In this document: in pieces, positions 35,330 through 43,411 of the stretch
How positions within the stretch are numbered: position 1 is the stretch's first letter
Layout: every line of letters starts with the position of its first letter
Origin: Ensifer adhaerens
GTDB taxonomy: Bacteria > Pseudomonadota > Alphaproteobacteria > Rhizobiales > Rhizobiaceae
Reading direction: 5' to 3'
Length of the DNA stretch: 64,000 nt
NCBI RefSeq assembly: GCF_002007205.1
Contig: NZ_LAZS01000012.1
Location: 186,001-250,000, forward strand
Translations under genes and position numbers: made by a program
The notes under the pieces: generated by a model
The model's database searches: none
What the model saw: only the letters and a program-made list of their open reading frames with translations
What the model was told of the DNA's origin: nothing

Positions 35330-36553
35330 ATGGCGATAGCTCAACGCGCAGAAAATGACGTTCAACTCAAGGAAGACGCCGCCGCAAAGATCTTGCGGCA
35401 CGCCGGTCTTTTGTCGAACCAGCTGCAGCAGCTGCGAACACGGATGTACCCGCCGAGGTCGGAGAAGGCCTTGCGGTCGTTTCTCACGAACGAAGTCTCG
35501 AAGCTGACATCCATACCGGATTCGACCCTGAAGCTGATGTCATCCGAAGGCCGCGGGCCGACGCCGAGCCGCCTTGAGAACAATCACCGGGTCTACACGC
35601 TCGCACAGATCAACGAGCTTCGAGAGCTGTTTGCGAAGCAGAAGCCTGCGGAAGCGCTTCGCTTCCTGCCCCGCCGCCGCCCGGGCGAGCACCTTCAGGT
35701 CCTTGCGATTGCGAACTTCAAGGGCGGCAGTGCCAAGACCACGACGTGTGTCCATCTTGCGCACTATCTCGCTCTCCAAGGCTATCGCGTTCTCGCACTC
35801 GATCTCGATCCTCAGGCATCGCTGTCTGCAATGTTCGGTGCGCAGCCTGAACTCGATGTCGGCGCCAACGAAACCATCTACGCAGCCCTTCGCTACGATG
35901 ATGCCGAGCGCCGTCCGATCAGGGACATCATCCGCAAGACCTATTTCGATGGCGTCGATATCGTTCCTGGCAACCTCGAAGTCATGGAATACGAGCACGA
36001 AACGCCTCGGGTCCTGGCGAACAAGTCGAGCTCCGGCGCAATCTTCTTCGAGCGTCTGAAGCTTGCATTGGCAGAAGTCGAACAGGACTACGACATCGTC
36101 ATTCTGGACACCCCACCCTCCCTCGGCTTCCTGACCTTGAGCGCGATCTATGCGGCGACAAGCATGGTCATCACGGTACATCCCGCCATGCTGGATGTGG
36201 CCTCCATGAGCCAGTTCCTGCTGATGATGGGCGACCTGATCAGCGTCTTGAATGAAAGTGGTGCCCAGCTCGACCAGGATTTCATCCGTTATCTCGTAAC
36301 GCGGCATGACCCGAACGATGCGCCGCAGTCGCAGGTCGTTGCGATGTTGCGACATATGTTCGGCACGGACGTTCTCTTGCCGACGGCCATCGAAAGCACG
36401 GCCGTGGAAGCCGCTGGCCTGGCAAAGCGCTCGATATACGAGCTCGAGATGGGCCAGATCGGACGCGATACCCATAAGCGCGCCCGGGAAGCCGTCGACG
36501 CGGTCAATGAGGCGGTTGTCCGCCTTATCAACGATAGCTGGGGACGGACATGA
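35330..36553 (+). CDS. repA: RepA, ParA-type partition ATPase and repABC autorepressor
   Basis: The 407-aa protein has the deviant Walker A KGGSAKTTT (about residues 131-139), the DLDPQASLSAMFG switch and the VILDTPPSLGFLTLSA Walker B region. The N-terminal 110 residues resemble a helix-turn-helix region. RepA positions daughter plasmids by an ATP-dependent cycle with RepB and represses its own operon. The ATG at 35330 is chosen over the upstream ATG at 35291 because GAGGG precedes it and the length then matches the family (about 400 aa). repB overlaps by ATGA. Confidence 0.95.
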   Translation: MAIAQRAENDVQLKEDAAAKILRHAGLLSNQLQQLRTRMYPPRSEKALRSFLTNEVSKLTSIPDSTLKLMSSEGRGPTPSRLENNHRVYTLAQINELRELFAKQKPAEALRFLPRRRPGEHLQVLAIANFKGGSAKTTTCVHLAHYLALQGYRVLALDLDPQASLSAMFGAQPELDVGANETIYAALRYDDAERRPIRDIIRKTYFDGVDIVPGNLEVMEYEHETPRVLANKSSSGAIFFERLKLALAEVEQDYDIVILDTPPSLGFLTLSAIYAATSMVITVHPAMLDVASMSQFLLMMGDLISVLNESGAQLDQDFIRYLVTRHDPNDAPQSQVVAMLRHMFGTDVLLPTAIESTAVEAAGLAKRSIYELEMGQIGRDTHKRAREAVDAVNEAVVRLINDSWGRT

Positions 36554-37566
36554 GCAAGTCTTCTCGCAAGTCGATTGTCGCGAGCTTCGGTCTGTTGTCT
36601 CAAGAACTGGAGAACAAGCTCGCAGACGATCCTCAGCCGGCCTCCCCTGCCCCGTCGCCGCGTGTTGGCGCGGGCGTTGTCGGCGCAGCACATCGCGCTA
36701 TCGATGATATCAGGGCCGAGCGCGACCGTTTGAAGGCGATCGTCGAGGCGGGCGGCGGAGCGATCCTCGATCTCAACCCCGCCCTTATCGATCCCTCCCC
36801 CTACCCCGACCGGTTGGGGGATGATGACACCGGCGATTTCGAGACGTTCAAGCGTTCGATCGAGGCAGAAGGGCAGAAGGTGCCGATCCAGGTCCGGCGC
36901 CACCCGTCGTCGGCAGGGCGTTATCAGATTGTCTATGGACACCGGCGCTGGCGCGCTGCCAAGGAACTTGGGCGGAACGTTCGCGCGCTCGAGGTCGACA
37001 TCTCGGACCTCGATCTCGTCGTCGCACAAGGCATCGAGAACGCGAGCCGGCAGGATCTGACCTGGATTGAGCGCACGTTGTTTGCATCGCGAATGGATGA
37101 TGCCGGCATCAAGGCGCGCAACATCTATGCGGCGCTGTCGATCGCGGATGCAGAGCTCGCTCGAATGCGCGGCGTTTATCGAACGATCCCGGCCGACGTG
37201 ATCGAAGCGATCGGACGAGCACCCAAAGTCGGTCGTCCGCGCTGGATAGAGTTCGCAAAAACGATAGCAAGCGATCCAGACTCTCTTGCCCTGGTGCGTC
37301 AGGTCCTCTCGCAAGGAACCAACGGCGCCTCGGTGTCGGATCAACGCTTCCAGCGGGCATTTGAGGCGATAAGGCCATCGAACCCGCCACGGGAGAACGG
37401 CAGTGATCTTTTTGACCCTAAAGGAACGAAACTCGGCGCCTGGAAGATTTCGACCAGGGAGCTTCGGATTTCTGCAGACGGCCCGCTCGGTCAGGATTTC
37501 GTGAAGTTCGTCGGCAAGGAATTGCCGGCCCTCATCGAACGTTTCTCTCTCGAGCGCGAAAGTTAG
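36550..37566 (+). CDS. repB: RepB, ParB-type centromere-binding protein
   Basis: The 338-aa protein has a ParB/Spo0J N-terminal domain (VPIQVRRHPSSAGRYQIVYG, HRRWRAAKELGRNVRALEVD, QGIENASRQDLTWIERTLF) and a helix-turn-helix region around IKARNIYAALSIADAELARM. Length is typical for RepB of repABC plasmids. It binds parS palindromes and partners with RepA. The first codons overlap the repA stop, so expression is coupled. Candidate binding sites are the CTGACA/TGTCAG inverted repeats after repB and after repC. Confidence 0.95.
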   Translation: MSKSSRKSIVASFGLLSQELENKLADDPQPASPAPSPRVGAGVVGAAHRAIDDIRAERDRLKAIVEAGGGAILDLNPALIDPSPYPDRLGDDDTGDFETFKRSIEAEGQKVPIQVRRHPSSAGRYQIVYGHRRWRAAKELGRNVRALEVDISDLDLVVAQGIENASRQDLTWIERTLFASRMDDAGIKARNIYAALSIADAELARMRGVYRTIPADVIEAIGRAPKVGRPRWIEFAKTIASDPDSLALVRQVLSQGTNGASVSDQRFQRAFEAIRPSNPPRENGSDLFDPKGTKLGAWKISTRELRISADGPLGQDFVKFVGKELPALIERFSLERES

Positions 37567-37572
37567 AAATCG

Positions 37573-37587
37573 CTGACAAGCTGTCAG
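37573..37587. promoter_or_regulatory. Inverted repeat after repB, candidate RepB site
   Basis: CTGACA and TGTCAG are separated by three bases (AGC), seven bases after the repB stop. The same half-sites, with two bases between them, form the core of the two 24-bp palindromes downstream of repC. The shared half-sites and the location in the repB-repC gap suggest a partition or autoregulation site. No binding data can be read from sequence. Confidence 0.4.
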
Positions 37588-37630
37588 TTGGTCTCATCGA
37601 TAAGGAAATACGGAAAGGAATACCGCAAAA

Positions 37631-37667
37631 GAAAAAGGCCCCCTAAACGTTGCCGTCGTGGAAGCCT
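37631..37667 (-). terminator. Intrinsic terminator of the ctRNA
   Basis: An 8-bp stem (positions 37660-37667 with 37636-37643, including two G-U pairs in the RNA) and a 16-base loop are followed on the minus strand by TTTTT (37631-37635). This is the usual 3' end of repABC ctRNAs. Confidence 0.75.
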
Positions 37668-37682
37668 CTCTCATATCTGGAC
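37631..37682 (-). ncRNA. ctRNA, antisense RNA controlling repC (incompatibility RNA)
   Basis: A small RNA of about 52 nt is predicted on the minus strand in the repB-repC gap, opposite to the rep operon. It has its own promoter (TTGACG at 37712-37717, 17-bp spacer, GATTCT at 37689-37694). Its terminator is a hairpin pairing AGGCTTCC with GGGGGCCT (allowing G-U) followed by five T residues. Location, size and promoter-terminator layout match the ctRNA of known repABC plasmids, which represses repC and determines incompatibility. Confidence 0.85.
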
Positions 37683-37688
37683 AATCTG

Positions 37689-37717
37689 AGAATCGCATTT
37701 CCACGAATCCCCGTCAA
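37689..37717 (-). promoter_or_regulatory. Promoter of the ctRNA
   Basis: On the minus strand, TTGACG and GATTCT are separated by exactly 17 bases, close to the sigma-70 consensus. Transcription would start near 37682 and run against repC's leader. Confidence 0.75.
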
Positions 37718-37777
37718 GAGTTTTCGGCACCGAATTGGGTGAGCGGACGTCTTTTGCCTTCTGAAAGGTGAAAGAAG

Positions 37778-38992
37778 ATGCAGAGTGGAAGTGTGACGAC
37801 GCCTTTTGGGCGGCGGCCGATGACGCTTGCGCTGATAAAACGGCAAGTGGCGTCGACAGAGATCAGGCCGAACAAATCAGTCGACAAGTGGAAAGTGTTC
37901 CGGGACGCCTGTGAAGCAAGAGCGCGACTTGGGCTACAGGATCGTGCACTTGCGGTTCTGAACGCGCTTTTGAGCTTCTATCCTGAGACCTATCTCCGGC
38001 AAGGAGATGCTCTCATCGTTTTTCCGTCGAATGTTCAACTATCAATCCGCGCGCACGGTATTGCCGGCGCTACGTTGCGACGGCACCTGGCAACGCTCGT
38101 TAATGCTGGCCTGATCATTCGCAAGGATAGCGCAAATGGGAAGCGCTACGTGCGCAAGGACAGGGTCGGCGTCGTCGAGGATGCGTTCGGCTTCGATCTT
38201 TCGCCACTGCTCGTGCGAGCGGAGGAGCTTGCGCAAATGGCCCAGCAGATGGCTGCCGAGCACGCCTTGCTTCGACGGACCAAGGAAGCGCTCACAATCC
38301 GCAGGCGCGATGCCCGCAAACTCATCACTGCGGCTATTGAAGAGGGCGCAAGCGGCGACTGGGGCAAGATCCAGGACATCTATCAGGCAATCGTCGCCCG
38401 GATACCCCGGTCTCCAACGATCCATGACCTGGCGCCGATCCTTGAAGAGATGGAGCTGCTATGCTCGGAGATCGTCAATCAATTGGATCTTTTGGATATT
38501 TCCGAAAATGTGAGCAGCAATGATGTCCAATTTGAGCGCCACATACAGAATTCATATACCGAATCCTTAAATGAAATTGAACCGAGCTCTGGAAACGAGC
38601 TGGGAGCGAAAATCGAGCCAGAGATACGCCCCGTGACGGAGCCGCTTAAGGCATTCCCTTTGAGTATGGTGATGCGCGCCTGCCCCGAGATCAGCATGTA
38701 CGCTCCTGGTGGATTGATATCGAGCTGGCGTGATCTGATGGCCACCTCCATCGTGGTGCGTTCGATGTTGGGCGTGAGCCCGAACGCCTATCAGGATGCT
38801 TGCGAGGTGATGGGACCTGAAAATGCCGCGGTGGCGGTCGCCTGCATCCTGGAGCGGGCAGGACACATCAACTCGGCCGGAGGTTACCTGCGCGATTTGA
38901 CGTCAAAGGCGCGGCGCGGCGAATTTACTCTTGGTCCAATGCTGATGGCCCTGTTGAGAGCGAATGGAAGCTCGGATCGACGGGTTGGGTAA
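37778..38992 (+). CDS. repC: RepC replication initiator
   Basis: The 404-aa protein matches RepC of repABC replicons: N-terminal TTPFGRRPMTLALIKRQ, DKWKVFRDACEARARLGL, ALLSFYPETYL and FPSNVQLSIRAHGIAGATLRRH (winged-helix DNA-binding area). The C-terminal domain has WRDLMATSIVVRSMLGVSPNAY and AGGYLRDLTSKARRGEF. RepC is the limiting initiator; its origin lies within its own gene. It is controlled by the ctRNA immediately upstream and by RepA/RepB. The leader between ctRNA and start can fold alternatively, as in other repABC units. Confident call. Confidence 0.96.
   Translation: MQSGSVTTPFGRRPMTLALIKRQVASTEIRPNKSVDKWKVFRDACEARARLGLQDRALAVLNALLSFYPETYLRQGDALIVFPSNVQLSIRAHGIAGATLRRHLATLVNAGLIIRKDSANGKRYVRKDRVGVVEDAFGFDLSPLLVRAEELAQMAQQMAAEHALLRRTKEALTIRRRDARKLITAAIEEGASGDWGKIQDIYQAIVARIPRSPTIHDLAPILEEMELLCSEIVNQLDLLDISENVSSNDVQFERHIQNSYTESLNEIEPSSGNELGAKIEPEIRPVTEPLKAFPLSMVMRACPEISMYAPGGLISSWRDLMATSIVVRSMLGVSPNAYQDACEVMGPENAAVAVACILERAGHINSAGGYLRDLTSKARRGEFTLGPMLMALLRANGSSDRRVG
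38480..38590. other. Putative replication origin (oriV) inside repC
   Basis: A distinctly AT-rich stretch with TTGGATCTTTTGGATATTTC and several A/T runs interrupts the otherwise GC-rich repC gene at about two thirds of its length, in the linker between the two RepC domains. In studied repABC plasmids the origin is an AT-rich segment at this place. The boundaries are approximate. Confidence 0.65.
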
Positions 38993-39491
38993 GCTTTCCG
39001 GCGGGCTCGCTCTATCACCGTGTTAGATCGAACTCGACCCGGCCATGTGGAGCAAGGAGCCTGATCCGTTCTTAAGCCGAGAGCCTTTCGGCACGGGTCG
39101 AGTGGTCCATTGGCATGCGAGAACGAAGCGGGAAGGCATCGCAAGTTGATGCGACCAGTGCCTGGCGCCGGATCGGTCTTCCGGCCGACGGACACAGCGC
39201 GCTACTCGTTCGACGACGATTTTGATGTTGGTCCGTAAAGGAGGCGCGTGGCTCACCCTCCCCTCTCCGTTGGAGAGGCGGTCGCTCTTCTGCATTCGGT
39301 GCCCCGGCACTTACAGGCAAGGTACCTCGAGCAGGCGTTCCATTCGCCTTCGTGAGATAGGATGGCGATCCGATGGGTACAACGAGTTCGGTACGCAACG
39401 CAAAAGTGCGAACTCTTGGTGGCGAGTGACGAGCGGAGTTGGTGAATGAGCAAGCTTTGGTTGAGCAGCAGAACTTGCGTTGCCCGCTAAG

Positions 39492-39515
39492 AAACCCTGA
39501 CAGCTGTCAGGGTTT
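39492..39515. repeat. 24-bp perfect palindrome, candidate parS (copy 1)
   Basis: A perfect 24-bp inverted repeat has the core CCTGACAGCTGTCAGG flanked by AAAC and GTTT. It lies 500 bp after repC. An identical second copy lies 122 bp further on. The CTGACA/TGTCAG half-sites recur between repB and repC, which favours RepB-binding partition sites. Copy 1 is followed by two further T residues, so it could also act as an intrinsic terminator (stem with AGCT loop), but copy 2 is not. Confidence 0.5.
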
Positions 39516-39636
39516 TTAGTCCGAGTGGTCCTCTATCGCAGGAGGGATAGAGGCTGCAAATCGCACCAAACGGCAACTGGAAGCTACCCACGTAGATTCC
39601 ATCCCTCCCCCGGTCGCTGGCGATCGGCTCCCAGAA

Positions 39637-39660
39637 AACCCTGACAGCTGTCAGGGTTTC
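39637..39660. repeat. 24-bp perfect palindrome, candidate parS (copy 2)
   Basis: This copy is identical over all 24 bases to the palindrome at 39492. Its flanks differ from copy 1 (preceded by CAGA, followed by CGCC), so the identity is limited to the palindrome itself. That pattern argues for a selected protein-binding site rather than a recent duplication of a longer segment. Confidence 0.5.
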
Positions 39661-40091
39661 GCCTTCGGCGCTCATGGAAATATTGCTGCAGCAAAAGCGC
39701 GCTGATATCCCAATCGTCGGTCCGGCAACCGTCGAACTCAAAATGCCGCCGGCCTGCCCTGGCTTTTCTCCCCGACGGTCGAAGTTCATACGTTCCGGTG
39801 CAGCCAAGACCCGACGTCCTACGCCTTTCGGCAGGTTGTGAGGTCGTACCCTGACTCGCCTTCTTCCCGGTCGTCGCCTGCGCGCGCGACCCGAGCTTCT
39901 CTCCTCCGTCGAGCTTCGATTTAACCAGCTCAGCCAAGGCAGCGTCATGGCGGAGATCGAACGTGGCTATCCGAGGTTTGTTCCGATGACGCCGGGCGAT
40001 CGTCGCTTGACGGTCGTAACGACGGTGGCTGCGACTGCAGAAGCCATCGATGGTGATCAGCCCGTAAACTCCCCCGAGCTTTTCAGGACAT

Positions 40092-41933
40092 CTAGCCTTT
40101 TGGCTGCGGATCCCATTCGGCAAGGAGATGGGCATCGACCTCGCATATGACGCCTTGAGGATCATAGGCGATATTGACCGTGCCGTTCAGTTCGGCAGCC
40201 AATAAGCTTTCAATCAGCCGGGACCCAAATCCTCTGCGGGTAGGTTGCTTCACCAGGGGGCCACCGGTTTCCTCCCACCGCAGGATCAGTCTGGCGGGAG
40301 ACCCGGCTTCCAGTGTCCAGGTGATCGCGACGCGGCCCTTGTCGACCGAAAGCGCGCCGTACTTGGCTGCATTCGTGGCAAGTTCATGAAGCGCCAGGCA
40401 GATGGAAACGACCGCCCTTGGAGGGACCTGGATCGATGGGCCGGAGACCTCAAAGCGGTCCGGTGAATAGGGTGAAATCGACTGTGCGACGATCGCCCGC
40501 AATTCGGCCTTCTCCCAGGTCCCGTGGATCAGAAGATCATGGGCGCGCGCCATCGAGGAGATCCGCGCTTCAAACGAGCGCACGTCTGCGGCGTCCAGTT
40601 GACCGTGGCCGAGCGTCTGGCGGGAGATGGCAAGCACGGTCGCAAACAGGTTCTTGACCCGATGGTTCAGTTCGCCAACGAGGACACTCTGGAGACGTTC
40701 TGCGTCTTTGCGCGCCGTGATGTCGTGTGCGAGCTTCGATGCCCCGACGATTGCGCCGTAGGCGTCATAGATGGGCGAGACGCTAAGAAGGACATCGACG
40801 CTTCTACCGTCCTTGTTGCGCCTTACCGTTTCATAGGGTTCGACCTTCAAGCCAGCGCTCACCTGGCGCAAGATGACGGGCTCCTCGCCCTGGCGATCTT
40901 CCGGAACCAGTGCCAGGACGGATCGGCCCACCATCTCGTCGGCCGTGTATCCGTAGAGCCGTTCGGCTCCGGCGTTCCAACTCGTGATCTTCATGCCGAG
41001 GTCGATGCCAAGAATGGCATCGTTGGACGAAGCGATGATCGCAGCCAGGCGACGCTCGACGTCTTGTGCACGCTTGCGCTCGGTGATGTCGACAATGATC
41101 GCTGTGGCTTGCTGTTGACTGCCATGCTTGTTGCGAAGCGCCGAGACTGAGCTTGCCACCCAGACCAACGTGCCATCCTTTCGCAGACACCGGTTTTCCA
41201 GTTCGAAACCCTGGCCGCTTTCAGCCATCATTTTGAACAGCCGGTCGCTCTCGGCGACGTCCTGGGGAAGGCAGATATCGCGTATTCGCATCGTCAGGAG
41301 CTCGCGCTCGCTATAGCCGACGATTTCGCAAAAGCGATTGTTGACGAGGAGAAAGCGGCCCGTGAGGTCGGTCTGAACGATGCCTGCAGCCGACTGCGAA
41401 AAAATCGCCCGCAGTCGCTCTTCGCTCGCCTGCAAAGCAGTCTCGAACTTCACACGGTCCGTCGTTTCGTTGACGATGCAAAGCACGCCCCGAACGCGGC
41501 GCTCCTCGTCGCGCACGGGTGAGTAGGAGATGTCGAAGTGGACCGTTTCCGGATACCCGTGGCGTTCGATATAGAAGGGGCGATCTTTCGCGAAGACCGT
41601 CTCTCCGTGATCCAGAACGCTTCGAAGCAGGGGTTCCAGATCGCTCCACAGTTCACCCCAGTTTTCTCTGGCGGGACGTCCCAATGCGCGAGGGTGTTTG
41701 TCGCCGATCGTGGGGGCGTAGGCTTCGTTGTAGAGGGCGACGAATTCTTCGCCCCAGAACATCACGATCTGGGCGCGCGCAGGCAGCAGAATGTCCAATG
41801 CGGCATTGAGACAGTGTGGCCAGCGCGCTCTGGGGCCGAGAGGGCTGTCGTCCCAGTTATAGGCTTCGATCAGGCGCTCGATTGCCCCAGCTTCTGTGAA
41901 ATCGTTGCTGCTCTTCAGGGCCAGACTCCTCAC
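40092..41933 (-). CDS. PAS-domain sensor histidine kinase, HWE family
   Basis: The 613-aa cytoplasmic kinase has three PAS-type sensor domains (about residues 25-165, 168-290 and 295-415). The first is of the type found in bacteriophytochrome-like kinases (DDSPLGPRARWPHCL, ALYNEAYAP); the second starts RAIFSQSAAGIVQTDLTGR; the third has ILGIDLGMKITSWNAGAERLYG. The HWE kinase core follows: phosphorylatable His424 in GELNHRVKNLFATVLAIS, the N box LALHELATNAAKYGALS and a WEETGGP segment that gives the family its W-E residues. No transmembrane helix is seen. No response regulator is adjacent, so it is an orphan kinase. The start codon is GTG and could be further in. Confidence 0.88.
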   Translation of the reverse strand: MRSLALKSSNDFTEAGAIERLIEAYNWDDSPLGPRARWPHCLNAALDILLPARAQIVMFWGEEFVALYNEAYAPTIGDKHPRALGRPARENWGELWSDLEPLLRSVLDHGETVFAKDRPFYIERHGYPETVHFDISYSPVRDEERRVRGVLCIVNETTDRVKFETALQASEERLRAIFSQSAAGIVQTDLTGRFLLVNNRFCEIVGYSERELLTMRIRDICLPQDVAESDRLFKMMAESGQGFELENRCLRKDGTLVWVASSVSALRNKHGSQQQATAIIVDITERKRAQDVERRLAAIIASSNDAILGIDLGMKITSWNAGAERLYGYTADEMVGRSVLALVPEDRQGEEPVILRQVSAGLKVEPYETVRRNKDGRSVDVLLSVSPIYDAYGAIVGASKLAHDITARKDAERLQSVLVGELNHRVKNLFATVLAISRQTLGHGQLDAADVRSFEARISSMARAHDLLIHGTWEKAELRAIVAQSISPYSPDRFEVSGPSIQVPPRAVVSICLALHELATNAAKYGALSVDKGRVAITWTLEAGSPARLILRWEETGGPLVKQPTRRGFGSRLIESLLAAELNGTVNIAYDPQGVICEVDAHLLAEWDPQPKG

Positions 41934-42496
41934 CGGTGTGCCTGTGCACTTCAGCTTTTTCAGATGGTTGGGTCAACACGCAAAGTGAAAGAGGGTCCTT
42001 GGCATTCTGCTTGAGCCGCCTGGGGAGATTTGCACTCGCAACGGCGCAGCAACACGCCGCGCTCCGGGGAAGGAGGGGGCGCATCTATGGCTTCAGGCCG
42101 TCCTCCAAAAGCCGGGTTTGAAGCGATACGGCGACGCCAGATGATCAACCGCGCTGCGTTGCTCGCGTTTCTAGACGGTTGTCGCAGCGAGCCGCCTGTG
42201 TGACGAACGTACGGTGAGTGCTGCATGGCCTCATCGCGCGTTCTTTTCTTGGCGCGGCCAAGGCGGATCGACAGGCAGGGAGGAGAGGGGGGGAGGGGAG
42301 GAAGCTCCGGTAGGTCGGAGTCGGTATGGGTTCCTGATCAATAAGATCGCCGTCTCGCGGGGCGTCCATTTCCGATGTCAGGCGGCTGCGGAGGCAATGC
42401 AGGTCAGGAACAATGCCCGATCGCACGTCAGCCAGGCGCTCGCCGCCGCAGCCTCCAGGCGGGAGAATGGCGGCTATGGCGCCTGGTAGATGTGCC
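41934..42496. other. Intergenic region, no gene seen
   Basis: About 560 bp between the kinase start and the end of the recombinase gene. Short open frames on both strands overlap each other and lack recognisable motifs. A purine-rich stretch (GGGAGGAGAGGGGGGGAGGG) lies near 42.28 kb. I see nothing else to report. Confidence 0.5.
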
Positions 42497-43411
42497 TCAG
42501 CGGCGGATGAGGCCAAACCGGTGGGCTTCGTCCAGCAGGTCTCGGACGGAGGAGGGCTGCCATTTTCTGCCGCCCCCTTTCGGCGGCTCTCCCATCAGGT
42601 CCAGTTCAGTGGCGATATCACGGAGCGACAGATCGGGATCGGCAATGGCGATCGCCGCCACCAGTTGCATCAAATGGTCCTCCGGGGGGCGTCGCGGGGA
42701 CCGGGCCAGAAGGTCTTTCTCCGCGCGCTTTTCGCGGACCAGGCGATGAACGGCGCGACGAAGGCGCTCGACGGTCCAGTCCTGGCCTCGGCGATTAAGA
42801 ACCCGCACGACATTCTGCCAGCTGTGCTTGGGCCGGAGTTGCTGCACCAAGGGCAGCCACGTCCGCGACGAGGAGAGAATTTGATCGAGATAGAGTTTCT
42901 CGCGCGCCTTTGAAACCGCCGCAATCGCCTCCGGCCGGCGTTCCCGCAGGCCCGGGTTCCCAGGAAGCTTGCCGCGCGCCTTCGCCGCCTTGATGCCGGC
43001 CTTGGTGCGCTCGATGATAAGCGAACGCTCAAGCTGGGCGACCGCGCCCAAGACCTCAAGGGAAAACACGCCTTGCGGGGTTGAGGTATCGATCGGATCG
43101 CGGATCGATCGGAAATGCACACCGCGGTCGTGGAGATCCTGGATCACTTGCAGCAGGTGGCTCACGGATCTCGCCAGCCGATCGAGGCGGACGACGACGA
43201 GGACGTCTCCGGCGGTGAGCTCTCCCAGCAATTTGGTCAGGACCGGGCGAGCGTGCGCGGCCCCGGAACCGTGCTCCTGATAGATGCGATCGCAGCCGGC
43301 CGCCCGCAGCTCGTCCAGCTGGGTATCGTGGACGTGATCATCCGTTGATATGCGAGCATAGCCCATCAGCCGCTGCAGAGGTTGGTCGTTAACTGTTTGT
43401 CGCTTCGCCAT
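42497..43411 (-). CDS. Serine recombinase (resolvase/invertase family)
   Basis: The 304-aa protein has the resolvase catalytic domain: LMGYARISTDDHVHD with nucleophile Ser22, VVVRLDRLARSVSHLLQVI, GVHFRSIRDPIDTSTPQG and the E-helix LERSLIIERTKAGIKAAKARG. The C-terminal part (residues about 165-304) is longer than in Tn3-type resolvases and holds two helix-turn-helix-like blocks (SWQNVVRVLNRRGQDWTVE and DLSLRDIATELDLMGEPP). Such plasmid-borne resolvases solve replicon dimers or move with transposons. No transposase gene or clear terminal repeats are found beside it, so a plasmid multimer-resolution role is at least as likely. Confidence 0.88.
   Translation of the reverse strand: MAKRQTVNDQPLQRLMGYARISTDDHVHDTQLDELRAAGCDRIYQEHGSGAAHARPVLTKLLGELTAGDVLVVVRLDRLARSVSHLLQVIQDLHDRGVHFRSIRDPIDTSTPQGVFSLEVLGAVAQLERSLIIERTKAGIKAAKARGKLPGNPGLRERRPEAIAAVSKAREKLYLDQILSSSRTWLPLVQQLRPKHSWQNVVRVLNRRGQDWTVERLRRAVHRLVREKRAEKDLLARSPRRPPEDHLMQLVAAIAIADPDLSLRDIATELDLMGEPPKGGGRKWQPSSVRDLLDEAHRFGLIRR

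Larger units (their letters stand above)
38993..40091. other. Gene-poor region downstream of repC
   Basis: No convincing gene is visible. The first 480 bp look like decayed or noncoding DNA. Two copies of a 24-bp palindrome lie at 39492 and 39637. Between about 39.70 and 40.09 kb a minus-strand frame reads RHRNKPRIATFDLRHDAALA and similar, but codon pattern and known motifs are lacking and overlapping frames are equally open, so I do not call it. It may be a remnant. Confidence 0.5.

Noticed and set aside
37643-37846. 67-codon minus-strand frame in the repB-repC gap
   Set aside because: It covers the ctRNA and its promoter and has no plausible start signal.
39492-39660. Reading the two 24-bp palindromes as ordinary intrinsic terminators
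   Set aside because: Only the first is followed by extra T residues. Exact identity of both copies and matching half-sites near repB make a RepB site more likely, though termination by copy 1 is not excluded.
39487-40165. Two overlapping minus-strand frames of 153 and 193 codons downstream of repC
   Set aside because: Arg-rich composition, no recognised motif, mutual overlap and overlap with a palindrome and with the kinase gene. Possibly a decayed gene but not supportable.
42497-43411. Treating the serine recombinase as proof of a transposon
   Set aside because: No transposase gene, no target-site duplication and no terminal inverted repeats could be identified around it; plasmid dimer resolution is equally possible.
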